From assembly GCF_015354575.1 (NCBI RefSeq), contig NZ_JACAFQ010000045.1:1-39491 (forward strand): a stretch of DNA of 39,491 nucleotides, in the 5' to 3' direction. The first letter of the stretch is position 1; each line of letters opens with the position of its first letter. Source of the stretch: Pseudomonas sp. UFMG81. Its GTDB lineage: Bacteria > Pseudomonadota > Gammaproteobacteria > Pseudomonadales > Pseudomonadaceae. The notes under the pieces are model-generated. The model ran no database searches. It worked only from the letters and a program-made list of their open reading frames with translations, and had not been told where the DNA came from. This document shows, one piece after another, positions 25,399 through 33,332 of this stretch. The position numbers were made by a program, and so were the translations under genes.

Positions 25399-25784
25399 CC
25401 CTTTCAAGGTACTGACCGCTATCGCATGAGGGCAACCAGGCGCTTGTCGAAAACTTTGCAGCGCTCTTGAGATCGAGCGCCGCCCGCGCGGCGCATCGCT
25501 GGCAAGCCAGCTCCCACATCTGTTTCGGGCCAATCCATCCTGTGAGGTCTCCACTGTCCGCCTTGGTGCATGCCTCAAGTCTGGTGCTGCGGCATCAGCG
25601 CCAAAGCAGAAACTGCGTCGTACAAACAAGGCGGACAGTGGAGATGGACCAGGAGTAACTGGCCCGAAACAAATGTGGGAGCTGGCTTGCCAGCGATGCG
25701 CCGCGCGGGCGGCGCTCGATCTCAAGAGCGCTGCAAGACTCCCGTCGAACCCCTGGCGGCCCTCACGCGAACACCTTGAAAGGG
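25399..25784. repeat. Imperfect long palindrome of about 386 bp made of nested REP-like arms
   Basis: The outermost arms are CCCTTTCAAGGT (25399-25410) and ACCTTGAAAGGG (25773-25784). The core arms 25456-25532 and 25660-25736 are reverse complements over 77 bases with one mismatch and contain the GGGAGCTGGCTTGCCAGCGATG repeat. Inside are 18-bp perfect arms, TCTCCACTGTCCGCCTTG (25548-25565) and its complement (25627-25644). The element fills the gap between the convergent TetR and lysA genes. Open frames in it are mirror images and not credible genes. A single partial REP (CGTAGGAGCCGGCTTTGCCC) lies at 25348-25367. It may be a bidirectional terminator or a MITE-like element. Confidence 0.8.
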
Positions 25785-25790
25785 GCGCCC

Positions 25791-27026
25791 TTACAGTTCC
25801 AATTCCAGCGCCAACAGCTCCTGCACTGTCTGCCGACGACGGATCAGGCGCAGCGTGCCTTGTTCGATCAGCAACTCAGGCAGCAGCGGCCGGCTGTTGT
25901 AGTTCGACGACATCGAGGCGCCGTACGCCCCGGCGTCGTGGATCACCAGCAGGTCACCGACCTGGGCCTGGGGCAGCGCCTGCGGGGTCAGCTCCTGGTC
26001 GTCCTGGGTGAACACATCCCCGGATTCGCACAGCGGCCCGGCCACCACGGTCGGTTGCAGCGGGCGGCTCACCGGCCGGCCCACGGCATCGAACAGGCTC
26101 ATGCGGTGATAGGCACCGTACATGGCCGGGCGCATCAGGTCGTTGAAACCCGCGTCGACCAGGATGTAGTGCTTCTCGCCCATCTGCTTCACCGCACGTA
26201 CCTCGGCCACCAGGAAGCCCGACTCGGCCACCAGGTAACGCCCCGGCTCGATCTCCATGCGCACGGGGTGGCCAAGCATCGCCTCGACTTCGGCCCGCGC
26301 CACCGCCCAGGTTTGGGCGTAGCGTTGCAGGTCCACCGGCTGGTCGCCGGTGCGGTACGGGGTGGACAGCCCGCCGCCGATGGAGAACGCCTCGATGTCC
26401 ATGCCCAGCCGGCCGATCAGCGCGACCATGGCCCCGGCCACCTGTTCCAGGTGCTGGTAATCCACCCCCGAGCCGATGTGCATGTGCACGCCCACCAGGT
26501 GCAGGCCATGCTGCTTCACGCAGGCCAGCGCCTCGGGCAACTGCTCGTGCCAGATCCCGTGCTTGCTGTTCTCGCCGCCGGTGTTGGTCTTGCGGCTGTG
26601 GCCGTGGCCGAAGCCTGGGTTGATGCGCAGCCACACCCGGTGCCCAGGGGAGCGCTCGCCCAGTTGGCGAAGCATGTCGATGGAGCCGGCGTTGACCTCG
26701 ATGCCGGTCTCCACCACTCGCGCCAGGGTCGGCTGGTCCAGCACGTCGCAGGTCAGCACCACCCCGGCCGGCTCGCCATCCACCGTTGCCCCGGCGGCAA
26801 AAGCGCGCTCCATTTCACCCAGGGACACCGCGTCCAGCACCAGGCCGCGTTCGCGGATCAGGCGCAGTACGTGCAGGTTGGGGTTGGCCTTTTGCGCGAA
26901 GCGGACCGTGTCGAAGTGCTGCTTGAGCTGGTCGATGCGCTGGCCGATGGTCTGTGCATCGTAGGCCCAGAGCGGCGAGCCGTGTTGGCGGATGGCGTTG
27001 GCCAGCAGGGCGGAGGGGGTGTTCAT
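25791..27026 (-). CDS. lysA: Diaminopimelate decarboxylase
   Basis: LysA is a PLP enzyme that decarboxylates meso-diaminopimelate to L-lysine, the last step of lysine synthesis. The 411-residue protein has the PLP lysine in FAQKANPN (Lys46), the glycine-rich phosphate loop FSIGGGLSTPYR, EPGRYLVAESG, the cysteine motif AGPLCESGDVF and the C-terminal YGASMSSNYNSRP. ATG at 27026 is supported by AAGGA eight bases upstream; a longer frame to 27215 would run through a REP element. It is divergent from lysR, the same arrangement as in E. coli, so activation by LysR is expected. Pseudomonads often hold a second lysA elsewhere. Confidence 0.93.
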   Translation of the reverse strand: MNTPSALLANAIRQHGSPLWAYDAQTIGQRIDQLKQHFDTVRFAQKANPNLHVLRLIRERGLVLDAVSLGEMERAFAAGATVDGEPAGVVLTCDVLDQPTLARVVETGIEVNAGSIDMLRQLGERSPGHRVWLRINPGFGHGHSRKTNTGGENSKHGIWHEQLPEALACVKQHGLHLVGVHMHIGSGVDYQHLEQVAGAMVALIGRLGMDIEAFSIGGGLSTPYRTGDQPVDLQRYAQTWAVARAEVEAMLGHPVRMEIEPGRYLVAESGFLVAEVRAVKQMGEKHYILVDAGFNDLMRPAMYGAYHRMSLFDAVGRPVSRPLQPTVVAGPLCESGDVFTQDDQELTPQALPQAQVGDLLVIHDAGAYGASMSSNYNSRPLLPELLIEQGTLRLIRRRQTVQELLALELEL

Positions 27027-27106
27027 GGCGGCGTTCCTTGTAATGGATACGCCGATGGTGAGCGAGTCGCGCAATCCAGAAAAATAGCTTTTTTTCTGTA
27101 GGTAAT

Positions 27107-27121
27107 TCATATCTGATATGA
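27107..27121. promoter_or_regulatory. Palindrome in the lysA-lysR gap, candidate LysR site
   Basis: TCATATC-T-GATATGA is a perfect 15-bp palindrome in an AT-rich stretch 80 bases upstream of lysA. It sits where a LysR-type activator would bind to serve lysA. The assignment follows from position and symmetry and has not been compared with known LysR boxes. Confidence 0.5.
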
Positions 27122-27131
27122 GCGTTGTAGG

Positions 27132-27216
27132 TGTGGGAGCCGGCTTGCCGGCGATCACCGGCGTAGCCGGTGCCCAGCACCGCGTCATCCGCATCGCTGG
27201 CAAGCCAGCTCCCACA
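27132..27216. repeat. REP doublet between lysA and lysR
   Basis: TGTGGGAGCCGGCTTGCCGGCGA on the left and its near reverse complement ending GCCAGCTCCCACA on the right flank CACCGGCGTAGCCGGTG. This is the common Pseudomonas inverted REP pair. It lies between the palindrome at 27107 and the lysR start, so it separates the regulator from the presumed operator. Confidence 0.8.
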
Positions 27217-27232
27217 GGTCTTGCGCCGCGCC

Positions 27233-28141
27233 ATGAAACTCTCCATCCGCCACATCGAAGTGTTCCGCGCCATCATGGCCGCCGGCAGCGTCACTGGCGC
27301 TGCGCGCCTGCTGTTCACCTCGCAGCCTACGGTGAGCCGCGAACTGGCGCGCATGGAGCAGGTCACCGGCCTGGCCCTGTTCGAGCGCGAAGGCGGCCGC
27401 CTGGTGCCCAGCGCCCAGGCCTTGCTGTTGATCGAGGAAGTCGAGCGCGCCTTCGTCGGGCTGGAGCGCATCGACCGCTTCGCCCAGGCCATCCGCAACT
27501 TCGAGCAGGGCCGGCTGGCCATCACCTGCCTGCCGCTGTTCTCGCAAGCCTTGCTGCCCAGGGCTTGCCAACGCTTCCACCAGCAGCACCGGGGCGTGAG
27601 CGTGAGCATCACCGCGCAGGAATCGCCGCTGCTGGAGGAGTCGCTGGTGGCCCAGCAGTACGACCTTGGCCTGACCGAAGTCGAGCAGGTGCCCCGGGGC
27701 GCGGTCGGTGAACTGCTGTTCAGCGCCGACATGGTCTGCGTGCTGCCCGAACACCACCCGTTGCAGGCCAAGCCGGTGCTGACGCTGGACGACTTTCACG
27801 AGGTCGACTTCATCAACCTGGCCAGCCTGGACACTTATCGGCAGCAGCTCGACCAGCATTTTCGCGCGGCGGGGGTGAACCGCCGCACAGTGATCGAGAC
27901 CACCAGCGCGGCGTCGGTGTGCGCCATGGTCCGCCAGGGGCTGGGGGTGGCGATCATCAACCCGTTGAGCGGGCTGGACGCGGGGCAGGGCGGGTTGACG
28001 ATGCGCCGGTTGAGTATCTCGGTGCCCTATCGGGTGATGCTGATCCGGCCGGAGCATCGACCCGCCTCGGCGGTGGCCGAGCCGTTCTGCGAAGCGCTGC
28101 GCGAACAGGCAAGGGCGATGCAGGCTGCTCTTGCAGGCTAG
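27233..28141 (+). CDS. lysR: LysR, transcriptional activator of lysA
   Basis: This LysR-type regulator in E. coli activates lysA in response to diaminopimelate. The 302-residue protein keeps long stretches characteristic of LysR itself rather than of the wider family, such as LLFTSQPTVSRELARMEQ in the helix-turn-helix, QESPLLEESLVAQQYDLGLTE, and ETTSAASVCAMVRQGLG near the C-terminus. It is divergent from lysA. Its last four bases overlap the end of the opposing small monooxygenase-like gene. I see no obvious ribosome-binding site beyond a GC-rich leader, and the start aligns well with E. coli LysR. Confidence 0.92.
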   Translation: MKLSIRHIEVFRAIMAAGSVTGAARLLFTSQPTVSRELARMEQVTGLALFEREGGRLVPSAQALLLIEEVERAFVGLERIDRFAQAIRNFEQGRLAITCLPLFSQALLPRACQRFHQQHRGVSVSITAQESPLLEESLVAQQYDLGLTEVEQVPRGAVGELLFSADMVCVLPEHHPLQAKPVLTLDDFHEVDFINLASLDTYRQQLDQHFRAAGVNRRTVIETTSAASVCAMVRQGLGVAIINPLSGLDAGQGGLTMRRLSISVPYRVMLIRPEHRPASAVAEPFCEALREQARAMQAALAG

Positions 28142-28437
28142 GGCGGTGACAAAACGAACGTTCTGAAACTCAGCCTGGACAGGTAGCGCTGCGCTGCCAG
28201 CTCGAACAGTACCGTCAGGCAGGGCAGGTGGAAGTGTTCGGTCATCCGCTCCAGCGAATCCCAGTAGCCGGTGATGATCCAGGCCTGGTCCGCCGCCCCT
28301 CGGCACGCCAGGGTGTAGGCGGTGCAACCGGAGGTGCGGTTCAAGGTGTCCAGCAGCGCGTCCAGTTTCAACCGCAGGGCCGTTGCCGAGCCGTTGGCCG
28401 CGTCGATTTCCACCGTGTTGATTGCAACGAGCCCCAT
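28138..28437 (-). CDS. Small ABM-type (antibiotic biosynthesis monooxygenase fold) protein
   Basis: The 99-residue protein has the dimeric ferredoxin-like layout of the ABM family: an alternating N-terminal strand, a helix around LRLKLDALLDTLNRTSGCTAY, a strand YTLACRGAADQAWIITGYWDS, and a helix RMTEHFHLPCLTVLFEL. Members range from quinol monooxygenases to heme-degrading enzymes and uncharacterised stress proteins; nothing here fixes the substrate. It ends convergently over lysR by four bases and follows the unknown gene 28457-28843 on the same strand after 19 bases, so the two likely form an operon. Confidence 0.6.
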   Translation of the reverse strand: MGLVAINTVEIDAANGSATALRLKLDALLDTLNRTSGCTAYTLACRGAADQAWIITGYWDSLERMTEHFHLPCLTVLFELAAQRYLSRLSFRTFVLSPP

Positions 28438-28456
28438 GGCGTTTCGCTCCCCTCGC

Positions 28457-28843
28457 TCAGTTGGCCAGCAGCTGGTCCGCGACCTTGAACGCTTGTTCCT
28501 GGGTATCCACGACGATCAGTGGGTAACCCCAGAAGGCTTCGAACTTGGCGGCGAACGCCCTGGCGGCCGCCTGCTTGTAAGCGTGCGGCTCGACCATGAT
28601 CTGCCCCCTGACGAAGCTGCGCAGCGCGGTCTTGTGGCGCTTCATCCACAGCGACAGTTGCTTCTGCTGTTCATGGGTGTGTTCGTGGGCCTGCCGCTCG
28701 GTGCTGTCCGCGTCCAGCAGCACGAACGGTTCGGCGCGGGTCAGCAGCGCTTCGAACGCGGCAAAGCCCTCGTCGGCGGTATCGATGCCGGCGTTGCCGA
28801 TCTTCATCCAGACCAGCGGGAAATAGGTGGCATTCAACAGCAT
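28457..28843 (-). CDS. Conserved-looking protein of unknown function
   Basis: I do not recognise this family. The 128-residue product is soluble, without signal peptide. It looks like an alpha/beta fold, with strands around FPLVWMKIG and EPFVLLDAD and a charged middle (RQAHEHTHEQQKQLSLWMKRHK). ATG at 28843 is chosen because GGAGG lies eight bases upstream; the frame extends to 28900 without such support. It is read divergently from the AraC regulator and is followed by the ABM-fold gene, so the pair is probably that regulator's target. Confidence 0.65.
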   Translation of the reverse strand: MLLNATYFPLVWMKIGNAGIDTADEGFAAFEALLTRAEPFVLLDADSTERQAHEHTHEQQKQLSLWMKRHKTALRSFVRGQIMVEPHAYKQAAARAFAAKFEAFWGYPLIVVDTQEQAFKVADQLLAN

Positions 28844-28950
28844 GGGGTAGTCCTCCGGGTTGGCTGCTGAAACGATAACCAGGCCCGTCATGGACGTCAT
28901 TGCGCAATCTTGTCATTCTATTTTTCATTTCAGCCAAGGCCGCGAAGATC

Positions 28951-29790
28951 GTGCACAGTCCTTTCCCCGCGCAAGACCCCGCCTCCTGGGATATCGACGG
29001 CATTGCCCGGCAGGTGATTGCCGTGAACGCCTCCTGGGTGGGCCGGGACTGGGAGCACGCGCCGCACCAGCATCGCAAGGCCCAGCTGATCTACTCGGTG
29101 CGCGGCGTGCTCAACTGCGAGGTGGAATCGGGGGTGTGGATCGTGCCGCCTCAATGCGCGCTGTGGATTCCGGGCGACATGCCGCATTCGGTACGCGGTT
29201 CGGGAGAGACCGAGTGTTATTGCCTGTTCGTCGAGCCGGATGCGGTCGAGGGCTTGCCTGCCGTGTGTTGCACCCTGGCCGTGTCGCCGTTGCTGCGTGA
29301 ATTGCTGCTCAAGGCGAGCGGGTTCCAAACGCTGTACGCCGAGCAAGGCCCCGAGGCGCGGCTGATCGCCACCTTGCTCGACGAACTGTGCGAGGCCGGT
29401 GTCGAGGACCTGCACCTGCCGATGCCCCAGGACCGCAGGCTGCGCCTGCTGACCCAAGGGTTGCTGGCCGATCCGGCCAACAAGGCGTCGAGCGGCGAGT
29501 GGGCCAGGCATATCGGCATGAGCGAGCGCAGCATGAGCCGGTTGCTGGTGCAGGCGGTCGGCATGAGCTTCGGCCGCTGGCGGCGGCAGCTGCATGTGAT
29601 CCTTTCACTGCAACGCCTGGCCAGGGGCGAGAGCGTGCAGGCGGTGGCGCTGGACCTGGGCTATGAAAGCGCCAGTGGCTTCGTCACCATGTTCCGCAAG
29701 GCGATGGGCAAGCCACCGGCGCGTTACCTGCTCGAGCAGGGCGTCGCTGGCGAGGCGGGGGCGGGGCGCAGGATCGTGCTGGCGCCTTGA
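28951..29790 (+). CDS. AraC-family regulator with N-terminal cupin
   Basis: The N-terminal half is a cupin sensor domain (HAPHQHRKAQLIYSVRGVL, then WIVPPQCALWIPGDMPHSV). The C-terminal half has the two AraC helix-turn-helix motifs (EWARHIGMSERSMSRLL and VQAVALDLGYESASGFVTMFRKAMG). This matches the group of AraC regulators with an RHH/cupin domain in Pseudomonas. The start is uncertain: GTG at 28951 gives 279 residues, while the open frame extends to 28900. It is divergent from the unknown/ABM gene pair and probably regulates it; the signal is unknown. Confidence 0.85.
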   Translation: MHSPFPAQDPASWDIDGIARQVIAVNASWVGRDWEHAPHQHRKAQLIYSVRGVLNCEVESGVWIVPPQCALWIPGDMPHSVRGSGETECYCLFVEPDAVEGLPAVCCTLAVSPLLRELLLKASGFQTLYAEQGPEARLIATLLDELCEAGVEDLHLPMPQDRRLRLLTQGLLADPANKASSGEWARHIGMSERSMSRLLVQAVGMSFGRWRRQLHVILSLQRLARGESVQAVALDLGYESASGFVTMFRKAMGKPPARYLLEQGVAGEAGAGRRIVLAP

Positions 29791-29816
29791 CGATCATCGG
29801 ATTCACGCGCCATTTT

Positions 29817-29947
29817 TGTAGGAGCGGCCTTGTGTCGCGAAAGGGCTGCATCGCAGCCCCGGCGATTTTTGCCTTCACGCTGAAATCCTGGGGCCGCGTC
29901 GCGGCCCTTTCCGGCCGGTCCGGCGCCCCGGCAAGGCCGCTCCTACA
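29817..29947. repeat. REP-like inverted repeat (copy 2)
   Basis: The left arm TGTAGGAGCGGCCTTGTGTCGCGAAAGGG is of the same family as the element at 4527-4649. The right arm ends GGCCGCTCCTACA but has diverged in the middle (CCGGCCGGTCCGGCG). It separates the convergent AraC and Tsx-like genes and may terminate both. Confidence 0.8.
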
Positions 29948-29963
29948 AGGGGCCGCGTGGGGC

Positions 29964-30752
29964 TTAGAAGTGGTACTTCAGCAGGAAGCTGGTGGTGTTC
30001 TGTTCGGTCCGGAACCCCTTGGAATCCTCGATGCCGTACTTGTCCGACCAGTAGTCGTACTCCACGCCCACATACAGGTGCTTGGCGCCATAGCCCAGCG
30101 CCTTGCCCAGGTCGTACTTGATCTGCGGGTTGAAGTGCAGGTTGGCGTGGTAGTCGGCCTGGTTGCGGCGCCCGCTGCTGGCGTCCTTGTTGTTCACCAC
30201 CCAGTCGATGTAGCCGTCGATCAACAGGTCTGAGTTGCCCAGCGGCACGGTGTAGGACCAGGCCGGGGTGATCTGCCAGGCCCCGGCCGGCACGCGGTGG
30301 CCGTCGGGCTTGCGGTAGTAGAGGTTGAGCTGGAAGTAGTCGAAGCCGGGGATATCCAGGTCGAACCCGGGCCCCAGCAGGTAGCTCTCGGTGTCGCCTT
30401 CGCCGAACTCGACGCTGCTGGCGATCAGCACATCCTTGATCGGGCCGAACGACAGGTCGGTGCCACTGAGCTTTCCCAATGACAGGCGCGGCTGGAATTC
30501 GCCGTAGTAGGTGCTGCCGCCCTGGCCTGGGTCTTTGCGGCCCTGGTAGTTGATCTGGTCGACGAACAGGAACAGGTCGCCCCAGCTCCAGCCGCTGGCG
30601 TGCTCGAAGGTGAAGGTCTGCTGGGTCGGCGGGTTGACCCGGAAGTTGTCGCCCCACAGGTAGCTGAGGCTTTCGTCGTGCCAGAGCAGCCCGGCGTGAG
30701 CGGTGGGTGTGAGGAGGGCGATGGACAACGCGCCGATGCGAAGCGGTGACAT
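29964..30752 (-). CDS. Tsx-like nucleoside-channel outer-membrane protein
   Basis: The 262-residue protein starts with a signal peptide ending PTAHA before GLLWHDES. It continues as alternating amphipathic strands and ends in the aromatic LLKYHF of an outer-membrane beta barrel. Motifs such as SLSYLWGDNFRVNPPTQQTFTFEHA and FLFVDQINYQGR resemble the Tsx/OmpK nucleoside-specific porins. It is the last gene of a purine operon (permease, guanine deaminase, hydroxyisourate hydrolase-like), which fits uptake of purines or nucleosides across the outer membrane. AAGGA lies upstream of the ATG. Confidence 0.8.
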   Translation of the reverse strand: MSPLRIGALSIALLTPTAHAGLLWHDESLSYLWGDNFRVNPPTQQTFTFEHASGWSWGDLFLFVDQINYQGRKDPGQGGSTYYGEFQPRLSLGKLSGTDLSFGPIKDVLIASSVEFGEGDTESYLLGPGFDLDIPGFDYFQLNLYYRKPDGHRVPAGAWQITPAWSYTVPLGNSDLLIDGYIDWVVNNKDASSGRRNQADYHANLHFNPQIKYDLGKALGYGAKHLYVGVEYDYWSDKYGIEDSKGFRTEQNTTSFLLKYHF

Positions 30753-30845
30753 GGTGGGTTCCTTTTTGTTGTTGTGTGGGCAGGCGGGTCCGCGGCATCG
30801 CCGCTAGGCGATGCCGGGAGCTACAGATGGGGTGGAACGTAGGGG

Positions 30846-31196
30846 TCAGGCGCCGCCGCGGAAGCAGGACACGCCCCAGGCAGTGAGCTTGAACGGCAGG
30901 TGGTAATGCTGGCGGGCGTCGCCGATGCCGAAGCGGTAGATCAGCTCGTCGAGGAACGGTGTGTCGGGCAGGGTGGTACCGGCTTGCCGGTAGAAATCGG
31001 CCACCTTCAGCCGCACCTCGTAGACGCCGCTGCCGAGGCACTCGGCGAGCCTTTCCAGCCCCGGCAGCAGCCCGCGTTCGTCGATCTGCCCGTGCAGCAG
31101 GCACTCGCCGTCGAGGCGTTGCAGGGTCAGTTCGAGCCCCTGCGCCACGCGCCCGCTGGCGATATCGACGACATGGATCGACACCCCGCCATTCAT
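30846..31196 (-). CDS. hiuH: 5-hydroxyisourate hydrolase-like (transthyretin-like) protein
   Basis: HIUase hydrolyses 5-hydroxyisourate, the product of urate oxidation. The 116-residue protein keeps SIHVVD (active-site His), an arginine in IDERGLLPG, and the HYHLPFKLTAWG strand with the second catalytic His. The family's C-terminal YRGS signature reads FRGGA here, a change at the tetramer channel. Its start overlaps the guanine deaminase stop (ATGA), so translation is coupled. No urate oxidase is in the window, so this may be a paralog acting with enzymes elsewhere. Confidence 0.85.
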   Translation of the reverse strand: MNGGVSIHVVDIASGRVAQGLELTLQRLDGECLLHGQIDERGLLPGLERLAECLGSGVYEVRLKVADFYRQAGTTLPDTPFLDELIYRFGIGDARQHYHLPFKLTAWGVSCFRGGA

Positions 31197-31702
31197 TTCC
31201 AGAAGCCTTTGTGCACCACGCCCGCTTCCTCCTCCAGCAGAGGCCCGTGCACGTCGATGGCGCGCTGGCCACGGGCGAACACGTCGCGGCATGGCAGCGA
31301 GAAGGTCGGGTTCTCCGGATGCGCGCCGGTCAGGCCGAGCAGGGCGTGTTCCGACAGCGCGTAGACCACCCGGCCGATGCCAGTCCAGTAGATCGCCCCG
31401 GCGCACATGCAGCAGGGTTCGGCGCTGGTGTAGAGGGTGCAGCTGGCCAGCTCCTCGGGTGTCAGCAGCCGCGCGGCGCGGGCGGCAGCCACCAGTTCGG
31501 CGTGCTGGGTGGGGTCGCCCTCGGGCGGCATCGAGTTGTTGCCGGCGCTGGCGATGACCCGGCCCTGGGCATCGGCGACCAGCGCGGCGAACGGGTGGCG
31601 ACCGCGCTCACGGGACTCTTCGGACAGGCGGATCGACTGGCGCAGCAGGTCCAGGTCCTGCTCGGACAGGGTGGCGGGGGTGAGCTTGGTGATGGTGTTC
31701 AT
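31193..31702 (-). CDS. guaD: Guanine deaminase of the cytidine-deaminase-like family
   Basis: A 169-residue zinc enzyme of the CMP/dCMP deaminase fold. It has HAE at residues 67-69 (zinc ligand His67, catalytic Glu69) and the PCxxC zinc motif PCCMC at 96-100 followed by AGAIYW. This pattern is typical of the Bacillus-type guanine deaminase, which makes xanthine from guanine. The context with an NCS2 purine permease and an HIUase-like gene supports a purine rather than a tRNA or riboflavin role. The stop overlaps the next gene's start. Confidence 0.8.
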   Translation of the reverse strand: MNTITKLTPATLSEQDLDLLRQSIRLSEESRERGRHPFAALVADAQGRVIASAGNNSMPPEGDPTQHAELVAAARAARLLTPEELASCTLYTSAEPCCMCAGAIYWTGIGRVVYALSEHALLGLTGAHPENPTFSLPCRDVFARGQRAIDVHGPLLEEEAGVVHKGFWK

Positions 31703-31749
31703 GGTGTTTCCTTGGCAGTAGAAATTAAAGGCGTTGCGCGATCCTCGTA

Positions 31750-31805
31750 GGAGCGGGCTTGCCCCGCGAACACGGGCGCAGCCCGTGCCAGGCACAGCCC
31801 GCTCC
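31750..31805. repeat. REP hairpin between permease and guanine deaminase
   Basis: GGAGCGGGCT (31750-31759) pairs with AGCCCGCTCC (31796-31805), enclosing CACGGGC-GCA-GCCCGTG (31771-31787). It lies inside the presumed operon and could tune expression of the genes after the permease. Confidence 0.75.
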
Positions 31806-31816
31806 TTCAAGGTGAT

Positions 31817-33151
31817 TCAGTGGCTGATCTCAGGTTGTTCGGCGAGGCTTTGCGCCTGCTTGTCGTTGTTGAGCAGCACGTTGAGCAGGATGGCGGTGAT
31901 CGCACCGAGGAAGATGCCGCTCTCCAGCACCAGCTTCAGCGGCCCGCTGGCATGCTCGAACAGCGCAGGGAAGGACATCGGCAGCACGCCGACGCTGACC
32001 GACACGGCGACGATGATGCCGTTGCGCGTCCCTTCGAACTTCACCCGCGACAGCTCCTGGATGCCGGCCACGGTGGTCATGCCGAACATCACGATGGCGC
32101 AGCCACCCAGCACCGGCGTGGGCACCGCGGCAATCAGCGCCCCAAGCTTGGGGAACAACCCCATCAGCACCATGATTGCCCCCGCGGCGGCCACCACGAA
32201 GCGGCTCTTGACGTTGGAGAGGGCGATCAGCCCGGTGTTCTGGGTGAAGGCGTTGTACGGGAAGCTGTTGAACAGGCCGCCGAGCATGGTCGACAGGCCG
32301 TCGGCACGGAACGCGTCACCCAAGGTGCGCTGGTTGGTCGGCTTGCCCACCAGCTTGCCGATGGCCAGGCAGTTGCCCGTGGTCTCGGCCATGATCACCA
32401 GCATCGCCAGGACCATGATCAGGATCGGCGTGACCGAGAACTGCGGGGCGCCGAAGGCCATCGGTGGGCTCAGCTCGAACCAGCTGGCAGCGCTGACCTG
32501 GCCGAAGTGGGTCATGCCGAAGGCCGCCGCGATCAGGCTGCCGGCCACCAGGCCGATCAGCACGCTGAGGTTGCCGATAAAGCCCGAGAAGCGTGCGTAG
32601 ATCACCAGGGTGATGGCCACCGTGGCCAGGCCCAGCAGCAGGTTGGCCGGTTTGCCGAAGTCCGCCGCATCGGGGTTGCCGCCGCCCAGCCAGATGGCTG
32701 CGGCGGGCATCAGCGAGATGCCGATGATGGTGATCAGGCTGCCGATCACCACCGGCGGAAAGAACCGCAGCATGCGGCTGAACACCGGCGCCAGGCCGAT
32801 GGTGATGGCCCCGGCGGCGATCACCGCGCCGAACACCTCCTGCAGGCCGAATTGCTTGCCGATCATGATCATCGGCGCCAGGGCGATGAACGAGCAGCCC
32901 TGGATCATCGGCAACCGCGCACCGAAGCGCCAGAAGCCGAGGGTCTGGATCAACGTGGCGATGCCCGAGGTGAGCAGGTTGGCGTTGATCAGGGTGACGA
33001 TCTGCGCCTGGGTGAGCCCCAGCGCGCTGCCGAGGATCAAGGGCACCGCCACGGCGCCGGCGTACATCACCAGCACATGTTGCAGGCCAAAGGTGAACAG
33101 CTGCCGCAAGGGCAGGACTTCGTCCACCGGGTGGACGCGGGAAAGGCTCAT
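31817..33151 (-). CDS. NCS2-family purine (xanthine/urate) permease
   Basis: The 444-residue inner-membrane protein has about 12-14 hydrophobic segments. It carries the NCS2/NAT signature QNTGLIALSNVKSR, preceded by NSFPYNAFT, and the LVGKPTNQRTLGDAFRADG loop. The N-terminal QLFTFGLQHVLVMYAGAVAVP is typical of xanthine/urate proton symporters (UacT/XanQ/PucJ group) rather than uracil carriers. It leads the purine operon and is divergent from a LysR regulator. The exact substrate (xanthine, urate or guanine) cannot be fixed from sequence alone. Confidence 0.88.
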   Translation of the reverse strand: MSLSRVHPVDEVLPLRQLFTFGLQHVLVMYAGAVAVPLILGSALGLTQAQIVTLINANLLTSGIATLIQTLGFWRFGARLPMIQGCSFIALAPMIMIGKQFGLQEVFGAVIAAGAITIGLAPVFSRMLRFFPPVVIGSLITIIGISLMPAAAIWLGGGNPDAADFGKPANLLLGLATVAITLVIYARFSGFIGNLSVLIGLVAGSLIAAAFGMTHFGQVSAASWFELSPPMAFGAPQFSVTPILIMVLAMLVIMAETTGNCLAIGKLVGKPTNQRTLGDAFRADGLSTMLGGLFNSFPYNAFTQNTGLIALSNVKSRFVVAAAGAIMVLMGLFPKLGALIAAVPTPVLGGCAIVMFGMTTVAGIQELSRVKFEGTRNGIIVAVSVSVGVLPMSFPALFEHASGPLKLVLESGIFLGAITAILLNVLLNNDKQAQSLAEQPEISH

Positions 33152-33266
33152 GTCATGGATCTCCTGAAGGTGCGGCTGTTGTTGTTATTCGGGCGCCCGG
33201 AGTGACAGGCAGCGCAGGTTTGGGTAGGCAGCTGGCTGATGTCGAGGGTGATGGTCTTACGGAATG

Positions 33267-33295
33267 AGCGATGGAACAAATGAGTAACCATCGCT
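33267..33295. promoter_or_regulatory. Inverted repeat between the permease and LysR genes, candidate LysR-type site
   Basis: AGCGATGG (33267-33274) and CCATCGCT (33288-33295) are perfect arms 13 bases apart. A third half-like CGATGG occurs at 33301. The site is 38 bases upstream of the LysR start and 116 from the permease, consistent with autoregulation plus divergent control. Confidence 0.5.
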
Positions 33296-33332
33296 AGGAT
33301 CGATGGATCAGCCATTCGAAGGGGAGGGTCCC

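Noticed and set aside
25378..25725. Two open frames in the palindrome starting with the same residues (25467 plus, 25725 minus)
   Set aside because: They are identical at the start because the DNA is an inverted repeat; neither has a ribosome-binding site or a plausible protein sequence.
31820..33205. 461-residue plus-strand frame opposite the purine permease
   Set aside because: His/Asp/Arg/Gly-rich antisense shadow of a clear NCS2 permease.
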